From contig NZ_CP107904.1 of NCBI RefSeq assembly GCF_036013975.1, positions 6,411,001-6,475,000 on the forward strand: 64,000 bases of DNA, written 5' to 3'. Numbering within the stretch: position 1 is the stretch's first letter; every line of letters begins with the position of its first letter. A model generated the notes under the pieces. That model saw only the letters and a program-made list of their open reading frames with translations, was not told the DNA's origin and did not search any database. Position numbers and translations under genes: made by a program. The DNA comes from Kitasatospora sp. NBC_00458 (GTDB lineage Bacteria > Actinomycetota > Actinomycetes > Streptomycetales > Streptomycetaceae). Shown one piece after another: positions 16,124-25,014 of this stretch.

Positions 16124-16807
16124 ATGTCGAACGACATCCGCCTGGTCGTCCTGGACATGGCCGGCACCACCGTGGCCGACGACGGACTGGTCGAGCAGGC
16201 CTTCCAGGCCGCGGCCGGCACGCTCGGCGTCGAGGCCGGCAGCCCCGAGCACGTCCGCATGCTGGAGCACGTCCGCGCCACCATGGGCGAGTCCAAGATC
16301 TCCGTCTTCCGCCACCTGTTCGGCGAGGAGGAGAAGGCCCAGCGGGCCAACACCGCCTTCGAGGCGGCGTACCACGACCTGGTCGACGCGGGCCACTGCG
16401 CGGCGCTGCCCGGCGCGGCCGAGGCCATCGCCGAACTCCGCGGCCAGGGCCGGACGGTGGTCCTCACCACCGGCTTCTCCCGGTCCACCCAGGACCGCAT
16501 CCTCGACGCGCTCGGCTGGCAGTCCGTCGCCGACCTCACGCTCTGCCCCGCCGAGGCGGGCCGCGGCCGCCCGTACCCGGACCTCGCCCTCACCGCGCTG
16601 CTGCGCACCGGGACCGAGTCCGTCCGGCAGATCGCGGTGGCCGGCGACACCGGGTACGACATGCTGACCGGCACGCGCGCCGGGGCGTCCGTGGTGGCCG
16701 GGGTGCTCACCGGCGCCCACGGCGAGGAGCGCCTGCGGGCGGACGGGGCCACCCACGTGCTGGCGTCGATCGCCGAACTGCCCGCGCTGCTGGGCCCGGT
16801 GGGCTGA
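16124..16807 (+). CDS. Phosphonatase-like HAD hydrolase (TIGR03351 type)
   Basis: 227 residues. HAD fold with nucleophile motif VVLDMAGTTVAD (Asp, then Ala as acid position), as in phosphonoacetaldehyde hydrolase PhnX, and GDTGYDMLTGTRAG as motif IV. PhnX also needs a Schiff-base lysine in the cap; the cap segment here (LEHVRATMGESKISVFRHLFGEEEKAQRA, with the MGESKISVF core) supplies a lysine in the region where PhnX has MGxxKxDH-like sequence. Ribosome binding site GAGGAAC precedes ATG 16124, 12 bases after the flavoenzyme. Cleavage of phosphonoacetaldehyde or a similar phosphonoaldehyde is likely but unproven. Confidence 0.85.
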   Translation: MSNDIRLVVLDMAGTTVADDGLVEQAFQAAAGTLGVEAGSPEHVRMLEHVRATMGESKISVFRHLFGEEEKAQRANTAFEAAYHDLVDAGHCAALPGAAEAIAELRGQGRTVVLTTGFSRSTQDRILDALGWQSVADLTLCPAEAGRGRPYPDLALTALLRTGTESVRQIAVAGDTGYDMLTGTRAGASVVAGVLTGAHGEERLRADGATHVLASIAELPALLGPVG

Positions 16808-17099
16808 GCGGTCGCCGGGCGGGCGCGGCGGAGGGCGCGTCCGCCCGCCCGGTCCGGCCGCGGGGCCACGCCCGCGGTCGGCCGCGCGGGCTGCGGGGCC
16901 GGCCGCGGACCGACGGGCGACCCGCCGGGGACGGGGCGAGGTCCGGGGGCCCGGACGGACGACCGGGTGACCGGATCGAAGCGGCGGCGGGGAGGGGGCC
17001 ACGGGGTGGACGCGGTCCGGAGCCGCGGCCCCGAGTCGCGGACGGGAGACCGGCGTTGCGCGCGGCGCCCGATGCGGAGCGGCTCGTAGGATCCGTGGC

Positions 17100-17465
17100 A
17101 TGAGCCTTCGCCTCTACCAGATCGCCGTCGACGCACGGGACCCCGCAGCCCTGGCCCGTTTCTGGGCCGAGGTGCTCGACTGGCGCATCCTGCTGGAAGA
17201 CCCGGACGAGGTGGTGGTCGGGGCGGACGAGTCGGCGTGGCCGGGGATGGTGTTCCTGGCCGTCCCGGAGGAGAAGGCGGGCAAGAACCGCCTGCACCTG
17301 GACCTCGCCCCGGAGGACCGGCCGGCCGAGGTGGCACGGCTGTTGGCGCTGGGGGCGGTGCTCGTGGACGTCGGCCAGCCGGCGGACGCTCCGTGGACCG
17401 TGCTCGCCGACCCCGAGGGCAACGAGTTCTGCATCCTCGGCCCGAAGCACTCGCTGACCGTCTGA
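17100..17465 (+). CDS. VOC-superfamily (glyoxalase-like) protein
   Basis: 121 residues. Two beta-alpha-beta-beta-beta units typical of the vicinal oxygen chelate fold: YQIAVDARDPAALARFWAEVLDWRI at the start (cited by DPAALARFWAEVL) and RLHLDLAP, WTVLADPEGNEFCIL at the end. Substrate unknown; could be a metal enzyme or a binding protein. The gene looks leaderless: TAGGAT at 17087 to 17092 ends seven bases before the ATG and there is no ribosome binding site. Confidence 0.85.
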   Translation: MSLRLYQIAVDARDPAALARFWAEVLDWRILLEDPDEVVVGADESAWPGMVFLAVPEEKAGKNRLHLDLAPEDRPAEVARLLALGAVLVDVGQPADAPWTVLADPEGNEFCILGPKHSLTV

Positions 17466-17540
17466 GGAGGGCCGGGGCCGTCCCGTCCCCCCCGCCGTGG
17501 CCGGACGCGAGGGGACGCGAGGGACGGTCCGGTCCGGCCG

Positions 17541-18200
17541 CTACCCGGCGGCGAGCAGGGCGGGGAGTTCCCGCATGTCGTGGAAGACCACGGTGCCGGG
17601 CCCCGCCATGCGGTCGGCGGGGGTCAGGCCGCCGGCGTAGCCGAAGGCGCGCATGCCCGCGGCCCGCGCCGCCTGCACGCCGGGCGCGCTGTCCTCGACG
17701 ACGGCGCACGCGGCCGGCGGCACGCCCATCCGCTCCGCCGCGTACAGGAAGAGGTCGGGGGCGGGCTTGCCGCGGGCGACCTCGGTGGCGCTGAAGATCC
17801 GCCCGGCGAAGCGGTGGTGGAGGCCGGTGCGGCCGAGCGTGTGGGCCATCTTCTCGTGCGAGCCGCTGGACGCCACACAGGTCGGCAGGGTGATCGCGTC
17901 CAGCGCCTCGGGCAGGCCGTCCACGGCGGTGAGGCCGGCGTCCACCTCCTCGGCGTGCCGCCGGACGAACCCGTCCCACCAGAGCCCGGCCGTCTCCTCA
18001 CCGAGCCGGGCGGCGACCTGTTCGTGGATCGACGCCTGCGAGCGGCCGATGAACCGCTCGATCACGTCCGCCTCGGTGAGCGGCCAGCCGAGCTCGGCGC
18101 CGAGGGCGACCTGGACGCCGGCGGCGATCCGCTCGCTGTCGACGAGGACGCCGTCGCAGTCGAAGATGACGAGCCGTAGCGGCTCCGGTGAAGTGATCAT
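17541..18200 (-). CDS. HAD-superfamily phosphatase/phosphomutase-like hydrolase
   Basis: 219 residues. Motif I VIFDCDGVLVDSE, motif II CVASSGS, motif III lysine in EVARGKPAPDLFL and motif IV VVEDSAPGVQAA define the beta-phosphoglucomutase-like subfamily with a helical cap. Typical substrates are sugar phosphates or other small phosphomonoesters. It is convergent with the VOC gene, 75 bases apart, and has no operon partner, so no pathway can be assigned. Confidence 0.88.
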   Translation of the reverse strand: MITSPEPLRLVIFDCDGVLVDSERIAAGVQVALGAELGWPLTEADVIERFIGRSQASIHEQVAARLGEETAGLWWDGFVRRHAEEVDAGLTAVDGLPEALDAITLPTCVASSGSHEKMAHTLGRTGLHHRFAGRIFSATEVARGKPAPDLFLYAAERMGVPPAACAVVEDSAPGVQAARAAGMRAFGYAGGLTPADRMAGPGTVVFHDMRELPALLAAG

Positions 18201-18816
18201 CTTCGCAGCCTACGGAGTGCCGGACCCGGGGGGTGAGCGACCCCGGGCGGTGGGGGGAGGGCGTACGGGTCGGGCGGGCAGGGGCGGGCGCTCCGGCGGC
18301 GCCACCCGCCGGAGCGCGGGGGTGCGGGCGGTGCGGGTGGTGCGGGGGCACCGGAAGCGGCGGGGGAGGCGTGCGGCCCGCCGGTCGACACCGTGCCGAC
18401 ACAATGGGCCGAAGGTATTGCCAGCGATTCCCGGGAACTCCTAAAGTCGCTCGCATGGCAGCAGGAGATTTCCTGGCTGCTCGCCGGCATGTCGATTTCG
18501 GACGGCTGGCGAGCGCCCTCTGTACGGCCGACCCGGCGTGAGTCGGGCGGCGGTTCCCCGAAGGGTCGACGGGAACCGGCCGGACCGCGGCGCAATTCCT
18601 CGGGGTGGCTCGCACTCGCACCGTTCGTGCAGGTAGGCGGCCTCCCCGGTTCCTTTCAGGCGGACCGCCGTCGATTCGCCGTGCCCGTGGACGCCGTCCG
18701 GGGTGCGTGTCGCGGACCGGGGTTCCGCTTCCCGGCATTGGTCCGGTCGGCGCCGTGCCGGGGTTTCCCGTGAGCGGTGCGGCCGGGATCACCGAAAAAG
18801 CACGGAGGGAATTCGA
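18201..18816. other. 616-base intergenic region upstream of the sulfatase gene
   Basis: No supported gene. A 126-codon frame at 18393 to 18773 has no ribosome binding site and degenerates to random composition after 40 residues. A somewhat AT-richer stretch at 18400 to 18500 and another just before the sulfatase (caccgaaaaagcacgg) are candidate promoter areas. Confidence 0.5.
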
Positions 18817-20322
18817 ATGAGCGATTCCACGGGATATCCGACGGGGAATTCGGCGGGCGGGTCCGCCGGACCTGGTGACTCGGGCGCGGCCGGCGGCCCG
18901 GGCCGGTCCGCCGGGGACGGCCGGGCGCCTGCGGTCGGCCGGCGGGGGTTCCTCACCGGGGCCGCCGCCGTGGCGGCCGCCGCCGCGGCCCCCACCGCAC
19001 TCCAGCTGGCCGCCGCCCGGCCCGCGGCCGCCGCGGGCGCCGCCGCCCGGCCGAACATCCTGCTGATCGTCACCGACGACCAGCCCAAGCACACCGAGTG
19101 GGCGATCCAGAAGACCGTCGACTGGATCGCCGGCCAGGGCGTGCGGTTCACCGACGGCCACGTGACCACGCCGCTCTGCGCGCCCTCGCGGTCGTCGGTG
19201 TTCTCCGGCCGCCACGCCCACAACCACGGCGTGCGCAACAACGGGGCGTCGCACAGCCTCGACCAGCACACCACCGTGCAGCGCTACCTCCGGCAGGCGG
19301 GCTACCGCACCGGCCTGTTCGGCAAGTACCTCAACTCCTGGACGCTGGCGGACAACCCGCCGCACTTCGAGGAGTGGGCGCTGCTCCAGCCCGCCTTCAA
19401 CAACGCGAACTGGAACATCGACGGCACCGTCCAGACGCTCACCGGCTACACCACCAACATCATCAGGAGCCGCACGCTGGCGTTCCTGGACAAGGCCGCC
19501 ACCGACACCCGCCCCTGGTTCGCCTACGTCACCCCCTACGCCTCGCACGAGCCCAACGTCCCGGCCGCCAAGTACGCCGACACGGTGGTCCCGCCGTGGA
19601 ACGGGCGCCCCTCCGTGCCCGAGGCCGACCGCAGCGACAAGCCCGGCTACATCAAGAACGCCACCGCCACGCTCGCCGACGCCCAGGCCCTGCGGACCCG
19701 TCAGCTGCGCAGCCTGCTCTCCGTCGACGACGCCGTGCAGGCGATCCACGACAAGCTGGTGGCGCTCGGCCAGCTCGACAACACCCTGGTCATCTACATC
19801 GGCGACAACGGGTACACCTGGGCCGACCACGGCTGGCTCAAGAAGTCCGTGCCCTACTCCCCGGCCCACGAGGTGCCGTTCTACCTCTCCTGGCCGGCCG
19901 GCGGCCTCGGCGCGGGCACCGTCGACAGCCGGATCGTCGCCAACATCGACATCGCCCCGACCATCCTCGACGCCGCCGGCATCACGCCCGACACCCCGCA
20001 GGACGGCCGCTCGTTGCTCACCGCGTACAGCAGGGACCACCTGCTGGTGGAGTGGTGGAAGCAGGGCACGGCGGCGGGCGGTCCGCCCACCTGGTCCTCG
20101 TACGTCGCGAAGGACCGGCAGTACACCGAGTACTACGCGCTGCACACCGACGCGAACGGGACGGTGTCCGGCACGGGAGAGGTGAAGTTCCGCGAGTACT
20201 ACGATCTTGCGGCCGATCCGTACCAGCTGACGAACCTGCTGTACCAGGCGACGCCGCAGGAGGAGCAGGCGCTCGGCGTCCCGGCGCTGGCGGCGCGGCT
20301 GGCCGCGGACCGGGTCGCCTGA
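18817..20322 (+). CDS. Secreted (Tat) type I sulfatase
   Basis: 501 residues. A twin-arginine signal (VGRRGFLTGAAAVAAAAAAP) at about residues 41 to 60 follows a 40-residue Gly/Ser-rich lead. The sulfatase signature CAPSR, in TPLCAPSRSSVFSGRHAHNHG around residue 124, supplies the cysteine to be converted to formylglycine; metal ligands are visible in LIVTDDQPKH near the N-terminus and IYIGDNGYTWADHGWLKK. Arylsulfatase-like; substrate unknown. ATG 18817 has ACGGAGGGA upstream. The next gene encodes the formylglycine-generating enzyme needed to activate it. Confidence 0.93.
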   Translation: MSDSTGYPTGNSAGGSAGPGDSGAAGGPGRSAGDGRAPAVGRRGFLTGAAAVAAAAAAPTALQLAAARPAAAAGAAARPNILLIVTDDQPKHTEWAIQKTVDWIAGQGVRFTDGHVTTPLCAPSRSSVFSGRHAHNHGVRNNGASHSLDQHTTVQRYLRQAGYRTGLFGKYLNSWTLADNPPHFEEWALLQPAFNNANWNIDGTVQTLTGYTTNIIRSRTLAFLDKAATDTRPWFAYVTPYASHEPNVPAAKYADTVVPPWNGRPSVPEADRSDKPGYIKNATATLADAQALRTRQLRSLLSVDDAVQAIHDKLVALGQLDNTLVIYIGDNGYTWADHGWLKKSVPYSPAHEVPFYLSWPAGGLGAGTVDSRIVANIDIAPTILDAAGITPDTPQDGRSLLTAYSRDHLLVEWWKQGTAAGGPPTWSSYVAKDRQYTEYYALHTDANGTVSGTGEVKFREYYDLAADPYQLTNLLYQATPQEEQALGVPALAARLAADRVA

Positions 20323-20411
20323 CCGCCCGACCACCCGTGGTCGGTGCCCCGGACCGGTACGCCCGGTGCGGGGCACCGGCCCGCCCGGGCCCGCCCCGGC
20401 TCGGGCGGCCC

Positions 20412-20438
20412 GACCGACCCGACCGACCCGACCGACCA
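20412..20438. repeat. Three 9-bp GACCGACCC repeats in sulfatase-FGE spacer
   Basis: Short tandem repeat between the sulfatase and FGE genes. A small perfect hairpin, CCGACCAC-CC-GTGGTCGG, lies at 20327 to 20344 just after the sulfatase stop. Confidence 0.7.
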
Positions 20439-20462
20439 GAACGACCCGGAGCGAGGAATACC

Positions 20463-21458
20463 GTGCCGACGACCAAGCCCTGCTGCACCCCCGGACGCGG
20501 TGCGGACGACCCGATCACCCTCGCCGCGCCCGTGATCCTCGCCGCGCCCACCGTGGTGCCGCCCGCCGCGCCCGCCGACCCGCGGGCCTCGCGGGTCGCG
20601 CGGCAGCTGACCGGCCTCCCCGGCGGGCGGTTCCTGATGGGGACGGACGACCGGACGGGGTACCCCGCCGACGGCGAGGGCCCGGTGCGCGAGATCGGCG
20701 TGAGCCCGTTCCGGATCGCGCCGACCACGGTGACCAACGCCGCGTTCGCGACCTTCGTGAAGGCCACCGGCCACCGGACGGAGGCCGAGGCCTTCGGGTT
20801 CTCCTACGTCTTCGAGGGCTTCCTGCCCGGGGAGCTCGCCGCCGCCTCGCCCGCGGTGGCCGCCGTGCCGTGGTGGCGGGCGGTCGCCGGGGCGACCTGG
20901 CGGGCGCCGGAGGGGCCGGGCTCCTCCGTCACGGTCCGGCAGAGCCACCCCGTCGTCCACGTGTCCTGGAACGACGCGCAGGCGTACTGCGCCTGGTCCG
21001 GCACCCGGCTGCCGACCGAGGCCGAGTGGGAGTACGCGGCGCGCGGCGGCCTGGAGCAGCGGCGCTACCCGTGGGGGGACGAACTCACCCCGGGGGGACG
21101 GCACATGTGCAACATCTGGCAGGGCGTCTTCCCGACCCTGAACACGGCGGCGGACGGTCACCGGGGCACCGCCCCGGTGACCGCGTTCCGGCCGAACGGC
21201 TTCGGGCTGTACAACACCGTCGGGAACGTCTGGGAGTGGTGCGCGGACTGGTTCAGCCCCGACTTCCACCGGACCGCTGCGGGCCACGACCCGGCCGGGC
21301 CGCCGGACGGCTCGGCACGGGTCATGCGCGGCGGCTCCCACATGTGCCACGAGTCGTACTGCAACCGCTACCGGGTGGCGGCCCGCAGCTCGAACACGCC
21401 CGACAGCTCGGCCGGAAACATCGGCTTCCGGGTGGCGGCCGATGCGGTGGCCCGCTGA
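20463..21458 (+). CDS. Formylglycine-generating enzyme (SUMF1/FGE family)
   Basis: 331 residues. Oxidises the CxPSR cysteine of sulfatases to formylglycine using copper and oxygen. Family motifs are GRFLMGTDDRTGYPADGEGP, HPVVHVSWNDAQAYCAWSGTRLPTEAEWEYAARGG (seen by its WNDAQAYC and PTEAEWEYAARGG cores), GNVWEWCADWF, and RGGSHMCHESYCNRYR with the two active-site cysteines four residues apart. GTG 20463 has AGGA upstream; the N-terminal 35 residues are poorly conserved. It is 140 bases downstream of the sulfatase, a functional pair: sulfatase plus activator. Confidence 0.94.
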   Translation: MPTTKPCCTPGRGADDPITLAAPVILAAPTVVPPAAPADPRASRVARQLTGLPGGRFLMGTDDRTGYPADGEGPVREIGVSPFRIAPTTVTNAAFATFVKATGHRTEAEAFGFSYVFEGFLPGELAAASPAVAAVPWWRAVAGATWRAPEGPGSSVTVRQSHPVVHVSWNDAQAYCAWSGTRLPTEAEWEYAARGGLEQRRYPWGDELTPGGRHMCNIWQGVFPTLNTAADGHRGTAPVTAFRPNGFGLYNTVGNVWEWCADWFSPDFHRTAAGHDPAGPPDGSARVMRGGSHMCHESYCNRYRVAARSSNTPDSSAGNIGFRVAADAVAR

Positions 21459-21522
21459 GCCCGGTTGAGCCGTCGGGAGCGAAGAGGGCCGTCGGGAGCG
21501 TCGAGGGCCGTCGGGCGGGTGC

Positions 21523-23529
21523 TCAGTGCAGGGTGCCCGCGTAGCGCTGGGTGAAGCGGGTGCCGGTCGTCGCCGTGACGGTGACGTCGTAGCGCGACTG
21601 GTCGAGCGGGTAGGTGGCGGTGGCCCGGGAGTTCGCGGCGACCCGCAGGGTCTGCGCGGTGCCCGCGTAGTCGTTCGGCGTGAGGGTGAAGGTGACGGCC
21701 GTCCGCCCGGCGTTGACCAGGTCGAGGGTGAGCGCCGGGGTGCCGGGCGTCGCGGTCACCACCGGGACGGCGACGTCGTCCTGCTCGGCGCGGACGACCG
21801 TGCCGGCGTAGCGTCGGACGAAGCCGTCGGGGCCGTGCACCGTGAAGTCGTAGCGGCCGTCCGTCGCGGCGGCGTCCCAGGTGTACGTGCGGGTGGCGCC
21901 GGGCGCGACGGTGAACGGCGTCCCGGCGAAGGCGTACGCGATGTTGGGGTAGACGGTGAACGGGAAGGCGACGGTGCCGTCGTTGCGGAGCGTGCAGGTG
22001 ATCAGGCCGGTCGTGCGGTCGACGGCGGCCTCCGCCCACGGCCGGTACGGCAGACGCCGGTGCGGGCGCGCTCCGGCCTCCTGGACGGGCATGGACTGGG
22101 CTCCGGTGGCGGGGAGTTGGACGCCGGGGAGCTTGGTGCCGGCGTCGGACTGCGCCATCAGGGCGACGGTGTCCGGCAGTCGGGGGATCGAGTAGTCGGG
22201 CGAGGTGAAGTCGAAGCAGCTGGTGAGGTCGCCGCAGACGGCGCGGCGCCAGGCGGAGATGTTGGGTTCGGCGACACCGGTGACCTGCTCCATGAAGCGC
22301 AGGACGGAGGTGTGGTCGAAGACCTGGGAGTTGACCCAGCCGCCGCGCGACCAGGGGGAGGCGACCCAGAGCGGGACGCGGTTGCCGAGGCCGATGGCGC
22401 GGCCCTGGGTGAACTCCTCGGGGGTGCCCGGCTCCGGGGTGGGCGGGACCATGTGGTCGAAGTAGCCGTCGTTCTCGTCGTACATGACGAGGAAGACGGT
22501 GTGCTTCCAGACCTCCGGGTTGGACATCAGCGACTGGAGCGCCTGGTTGACCCAGTGCGCGCCGTAGGAGGGGCCCGCGCTGGGGTGTTCGGAGAACAGG
22601 TAGGGCGCGACCAGCCAGGAGACGGTCGGCAGGGTGCCCGCCTTGCAGTGGGCGTCGAAGGCGGCCGGGTCGAACTTGGTCATCGCGTTGACGTAACGCG
22701 GGTCGGTGGCGGGGAAGTTGTGGAACTGCTTGAAGTACGACAGGGCGTTGTCGTCGTAGTCGCCGGTGCGGTCGTCCTTGCTGGGGTTGTGGTAGACCCG
22801 CCAGGTGACACCGGCCTGCTGGAGCCGCTCGGCGTAGGTGGTCCAGTCGGCCACCGGATTGTCCGTGACGGGCGTGTTGTCGATCCACGGGCCGGTGGTG
22901 CCGTCACGCCCCGGACCCGCGGTACCCGTCCACAGGTAGAGCCGGTTCGGGTCGGTCGGCCCGGCCAGCGAGGTGAAGTACGCGTCGCACAGCGTGAACG
23001 CGTCCGCCAGCGCGTACTGGTAGGGGATGTCGGCACGCGTGAAGTACCCCATCGCGCGCTCGCCCTTGGCCGCGATCCACTTGTTCATCGCACCGTTGTT
23101 GATCGCCTGGTGGCCCGTCGCCCAGTCGTGGGCGAGGCCGCCGGCGTTCTGCGCGTTGTACTTCGACGTGTCCATCCGGTACGGCAGCATCGCACCGCCG
23201 TCGCTGCGCCCGGCGTCGGGCTGGCGGAACACGTCGCCGCCGTCCGGGAACTGCAGCGCCTGCTTGTCGCCGAAGCCGCGCACGCCGCTGAGGGTGCCGA
23301 AGTAGTGGTCGAAGCTGCGGTTCTCCTGCATCAGGACGACCACGTGCCGGACGTCGGCGATGGTGCCGGTGGCCGCCGGGCTGCCGGAGGAGGCCTCGGC
23401 GGGGGTGTTCACAGCGGGGGTGTTCACGGCGGGGGCGGCCAGGGCGGGGGTGCCGGACAGGCCGGTGAGGGCGGTGGCGCCGGCGGCCGCGGTGGCGCCG
23501 ACGAAGGTACGGCGGGAAAGGTCGGACAT
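21523..23529 (-). CDS. Tat-exported phospholipase C, phosphocholine-specific type
   Basis: 668 residues. Tat signal LSRRTFVGATAAAGATALTG at residues 4 to 23; phosphoesterase domain (PF04185 type) with VVLMQENRSFDHYFGTLSGV at residues 67 to 86, the N/D/E/H metal and nucleophile region, MYDENDGYFDHMVPP around 345 and SPWSRGGWV; two C-terminal beta domains follow, as in non-haemolytic PLC. It hydrolyses phospholipids such as phosphatidylcholine or sphingomyelin to diacylglycerol/ceramide and the phosphorylated head group. Start ATG 23529 lies 14 bases after the EEP stop, with GAGAGG upstream, so both are in one operon behind operator copy B. Confidence 0.92.
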   Translation of the reverse strand: MSDLSRRTFVGATAAAGATALTGLSGTPALAAPAVNTPAVNTPAEASSGSPAATGTIADVRHVVVLMQENRSFDHYFGTLSGVRGFGDKQALQFPDGGDVFRQPDAGRSDGGAMLPYRMDTSKYNAQNAGGLAHDWATGHQAINNGAMNKWIAAKGERAMGYFTRADIPYQYALADAFTLCDAYFTSLAGPTDPNRLYLWTGTAGPGRDGTTGPWIDNTPVTDNPVADWTTYAERLQQAGVTWRVYHNPSKDDRTGDYDDNALSYFKQFHNFPATDPRYVNAMTKFDPAAFDAHCKAGTLPTVSWLVAPYLFSEHPSAGPSYGAHWVNQALQSLMSNPEVWKHTVFLVMYDENDGYFDHMVPPTPEPGTPEEFTQGRAIGLGNRVPLWVASPWSRGGWVNSQVFDHTSVLRFMEQVTGVAEPNISAWRRAVCGDLTSCFDFTSPDYSIPRLPDTVALMAQSDAGTKLPGVQLPATGAQSMPVQEAGARPHRRLPYRPWAEAAVDRTTGLITCTLRNDGTVAFPFTVYPNIAYAFAGTPFTVAPGATRTYTWDAAATDGRYDFTVHGPDGFVRRYAGTVVRAEQDDVAVPVVTATPGTPALTLDLVNAGRTAVTFTLTPNDYAGTAQTLRVAANSRATATYPLDQSRYDVTVTATTGTRFTQRYAGTLH

Positions 23530-23543
23530 CGCGAACTGGCCTC

Positions 23544-24965
23544 TCAGAGCTGGAAGGTGGCGACGGCGGCGGCGCAGTCCGAGGGCCAGCCGTTGCCGGC
23601 GGCGCTCGGCTCGGGCTGCGGCCAGCCGGTGGCGAGCGTGTGGGCCTCGACGAGGGTGAGCGGCCCGGCGAAGTGCACGGCGGCGATGCGGTCCTGGGGC
23701 TCGGCCTTACCGGCGGCGCGCTGCTTGCGGGTCGGCGACCAGGTGGCGCCCGGGGAGGCGACCGGGTCCGGGTGGGCGGCGCGGTGGGCGTCGGTCAGGC
23801 CGGCGGCCTGGATCGCCTTGGTGACGGGCCAGTCGAGCGGGCCGACCCCGCCGTGCGCGGGTGCGGCGGCCGCCGTCCAGTCCAGGTGGGACGGCGAGGC
23901 GAGGTCCGCGCCGAGGACGACGGTGCGCCCGGCCGCCACGTCGGCCTGGACGGCGGAGGCCAGCGCCCGGGCCTGCTGGAGGCGGAGGGAGGCGTTCTCG
24001 GTGGCCGTGATCTGTGCGGCGCTCTGGCCGTCCTGGGCCGCGTACGGGCCGTAGTTCGCCTCGTCCAGGTGGGCGGCCCAGACGCGGACGGTGCGGGCCC
24101 CGGGGAGCTGGACGGTGACCCCGGCGGCGGGGAGGGCGGTGGTCGGCGCGGTGACGGCGGTGAGCGGGTGGCGGCTGAGGACGCCGACGCTCCCCGGGCT
24201 CTGGTAGGCGTACCAGCCGAGTGCGGTGGCGAGGCCCTGGGCGGCGCTGCCGGCGGTCTCCTGCAGCGCCAGGACGTCCAGGCCCTGGGTGAGGACGACG
24301 CGCAGCTGCTTCTCCAGGGCGTCGGTGAACGCCGCGCCCGCGTTGGCGAGGTTCCAGGTGGCGGCCTTGAGGCGGGGCGCGGCGGCGGGGTCGGTGACCG
24401 GGACGGTGAGGATGAGGGCGTCGGCGGCGCCGGCCGCGTCCTTGACGCCGACCAGGAGCTGCACCTCGCCGGTGGCGGTGGGCGCCGTGCCGGTGACGGT
24501 GCCGTCGGCGGCGACGGAGAGCCAGGAGGGCCCGCTGATCTTGCGGAAGGCGGGCGCGCCGGCCGGGCGGCACCAGAGGCCGCCGAGCTTGACGGTGACG
24601 GCGCCGCCCGGGGCGACGGCGGTGGCGGTGAGCGCGTCGACGGCCAGGTGCGGGCGGACCGCGGCGGGCTTGGTGCGGAAGGTGAACGGCGCGGTCTGGG
24701 CGAGGATCCCGTAGCCGTCCTTGGCCAGCAGGTACGCGGTGTACGGGCCTCCGGTGAGTGCGGAGGTGTCGAGCTGGACGTCACCGGAGGCGCCGGGCGT
24801 GTACTTCCAGAGCAGCGAGGCGCCGTTGCCGGGCTGCCGGGTGCCGTCGTAGAGGCCGACCCAGTTCTTGGCGTCGGGGGCGGTGGTGGTCCAGTGGAAG
24901 GTGAGCTTGTCCCCTTCGGTCGGACTGGTGGGGGACGAGAGGGCGAGGGTGCTTCCTGCGGCCAC
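23544..24965 (-). CDS. Endonuclease/exonuclease/phosphatase (EEP)-family protein with N-terminal beta domain
   Basis: 473 residues. About 110 N-terminal residues form an Ig-like domain (LTFHWTTTAPDAKNWVGLYDGTRQP style), then a putative Ig/cadherin linker (SGPSWLSVAADGTVTGTAP), and from about residue 205 an EEP domain: LKAATWNLANAG, VLALQETAGSAAQGLA with the metal glutamate, VGVLSRHPL, VWAAHLDEANYGPY and VVLGADLASPSHLDW. The final DRIAAVHF is the usual C-terminal His motif. No signal peptide is evident from the GTG start at 24965 (AAGGA upstream), which is odd beside an exported phospholipase. First gene of the operon with phospholipase C; likely phosphodiesterase acting on phosphodiesters or head groups. 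Confidence 0.8.
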   Translation of the reverse strand: MAAGSTLALSSPTSPTEGDKLTFHWTTTAPDAKNWVGLYDGTRQPGNGASLLWKYTPGASGDVQLDTSALTGGPYTAYLLAKDGYGILAQTAPFTFRTKPAAVRPHLAVDALTATAVAPGGAVTVKLGGLWCRPAGAPAFRKISGPSWLSVAADGTVTGTAPTATGEVQLLVGVKDAAGAADALILTVPVTDPAAAPRLKAATWNLANAGAAFTDALEKQLRVVLTQGLDVLALQETAGSAAQGLATALGWYAYQSPGSVGVLSRHPLTAVTAPTTALPAAGVTVQLPGARTVRVWAAHLDEANYGPYAAQDGQSAAQITATENASLRLQQARALASAVQADVAAGRTVVLGADLASPSHLDWTAAAAPAHGGVGPLDWPVTKAIQAAGLTDAHRAAHPDPVASPGATWSPTRKQRAAGKAEPQDRIAAVHFAGPLTLVEAHTLATGWPQPEPSAAGNGWPSDCAAAVATFQL

Positions 24966-24998
24966 GGGGGTCCTTCGGGTCGGGGGGAGTGGGCGCCG

Positions 24999-25014
24999 AG
25001 TTGGCTGGACAACT
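24999..25014. promoter_or_regulatory. Operator copy B (AGTTG-N6-CAACT) before EEP-phospholipase C operon
   Basis: AGTTGGCTGGACAACT, 34 bases upstream of the EEP start codon. Perfect 5-bp half sites, identical in spacing to the sites at 14904, 36659 and 39464. Confidence 0.75.

Noticed and set aside
18393..18773. 126-codon ORF before the sulfatase
   Set aside because: No ribosome binding site, no conserved motif, and composition drifts to random after 40 residues.
20327..20344. Hairpin after the sulfatase as a terminator
   Set aside because: Only 8 bp with a 2-base loop and no T-run, and the FGE gene downstream is expected to be co-expressed.
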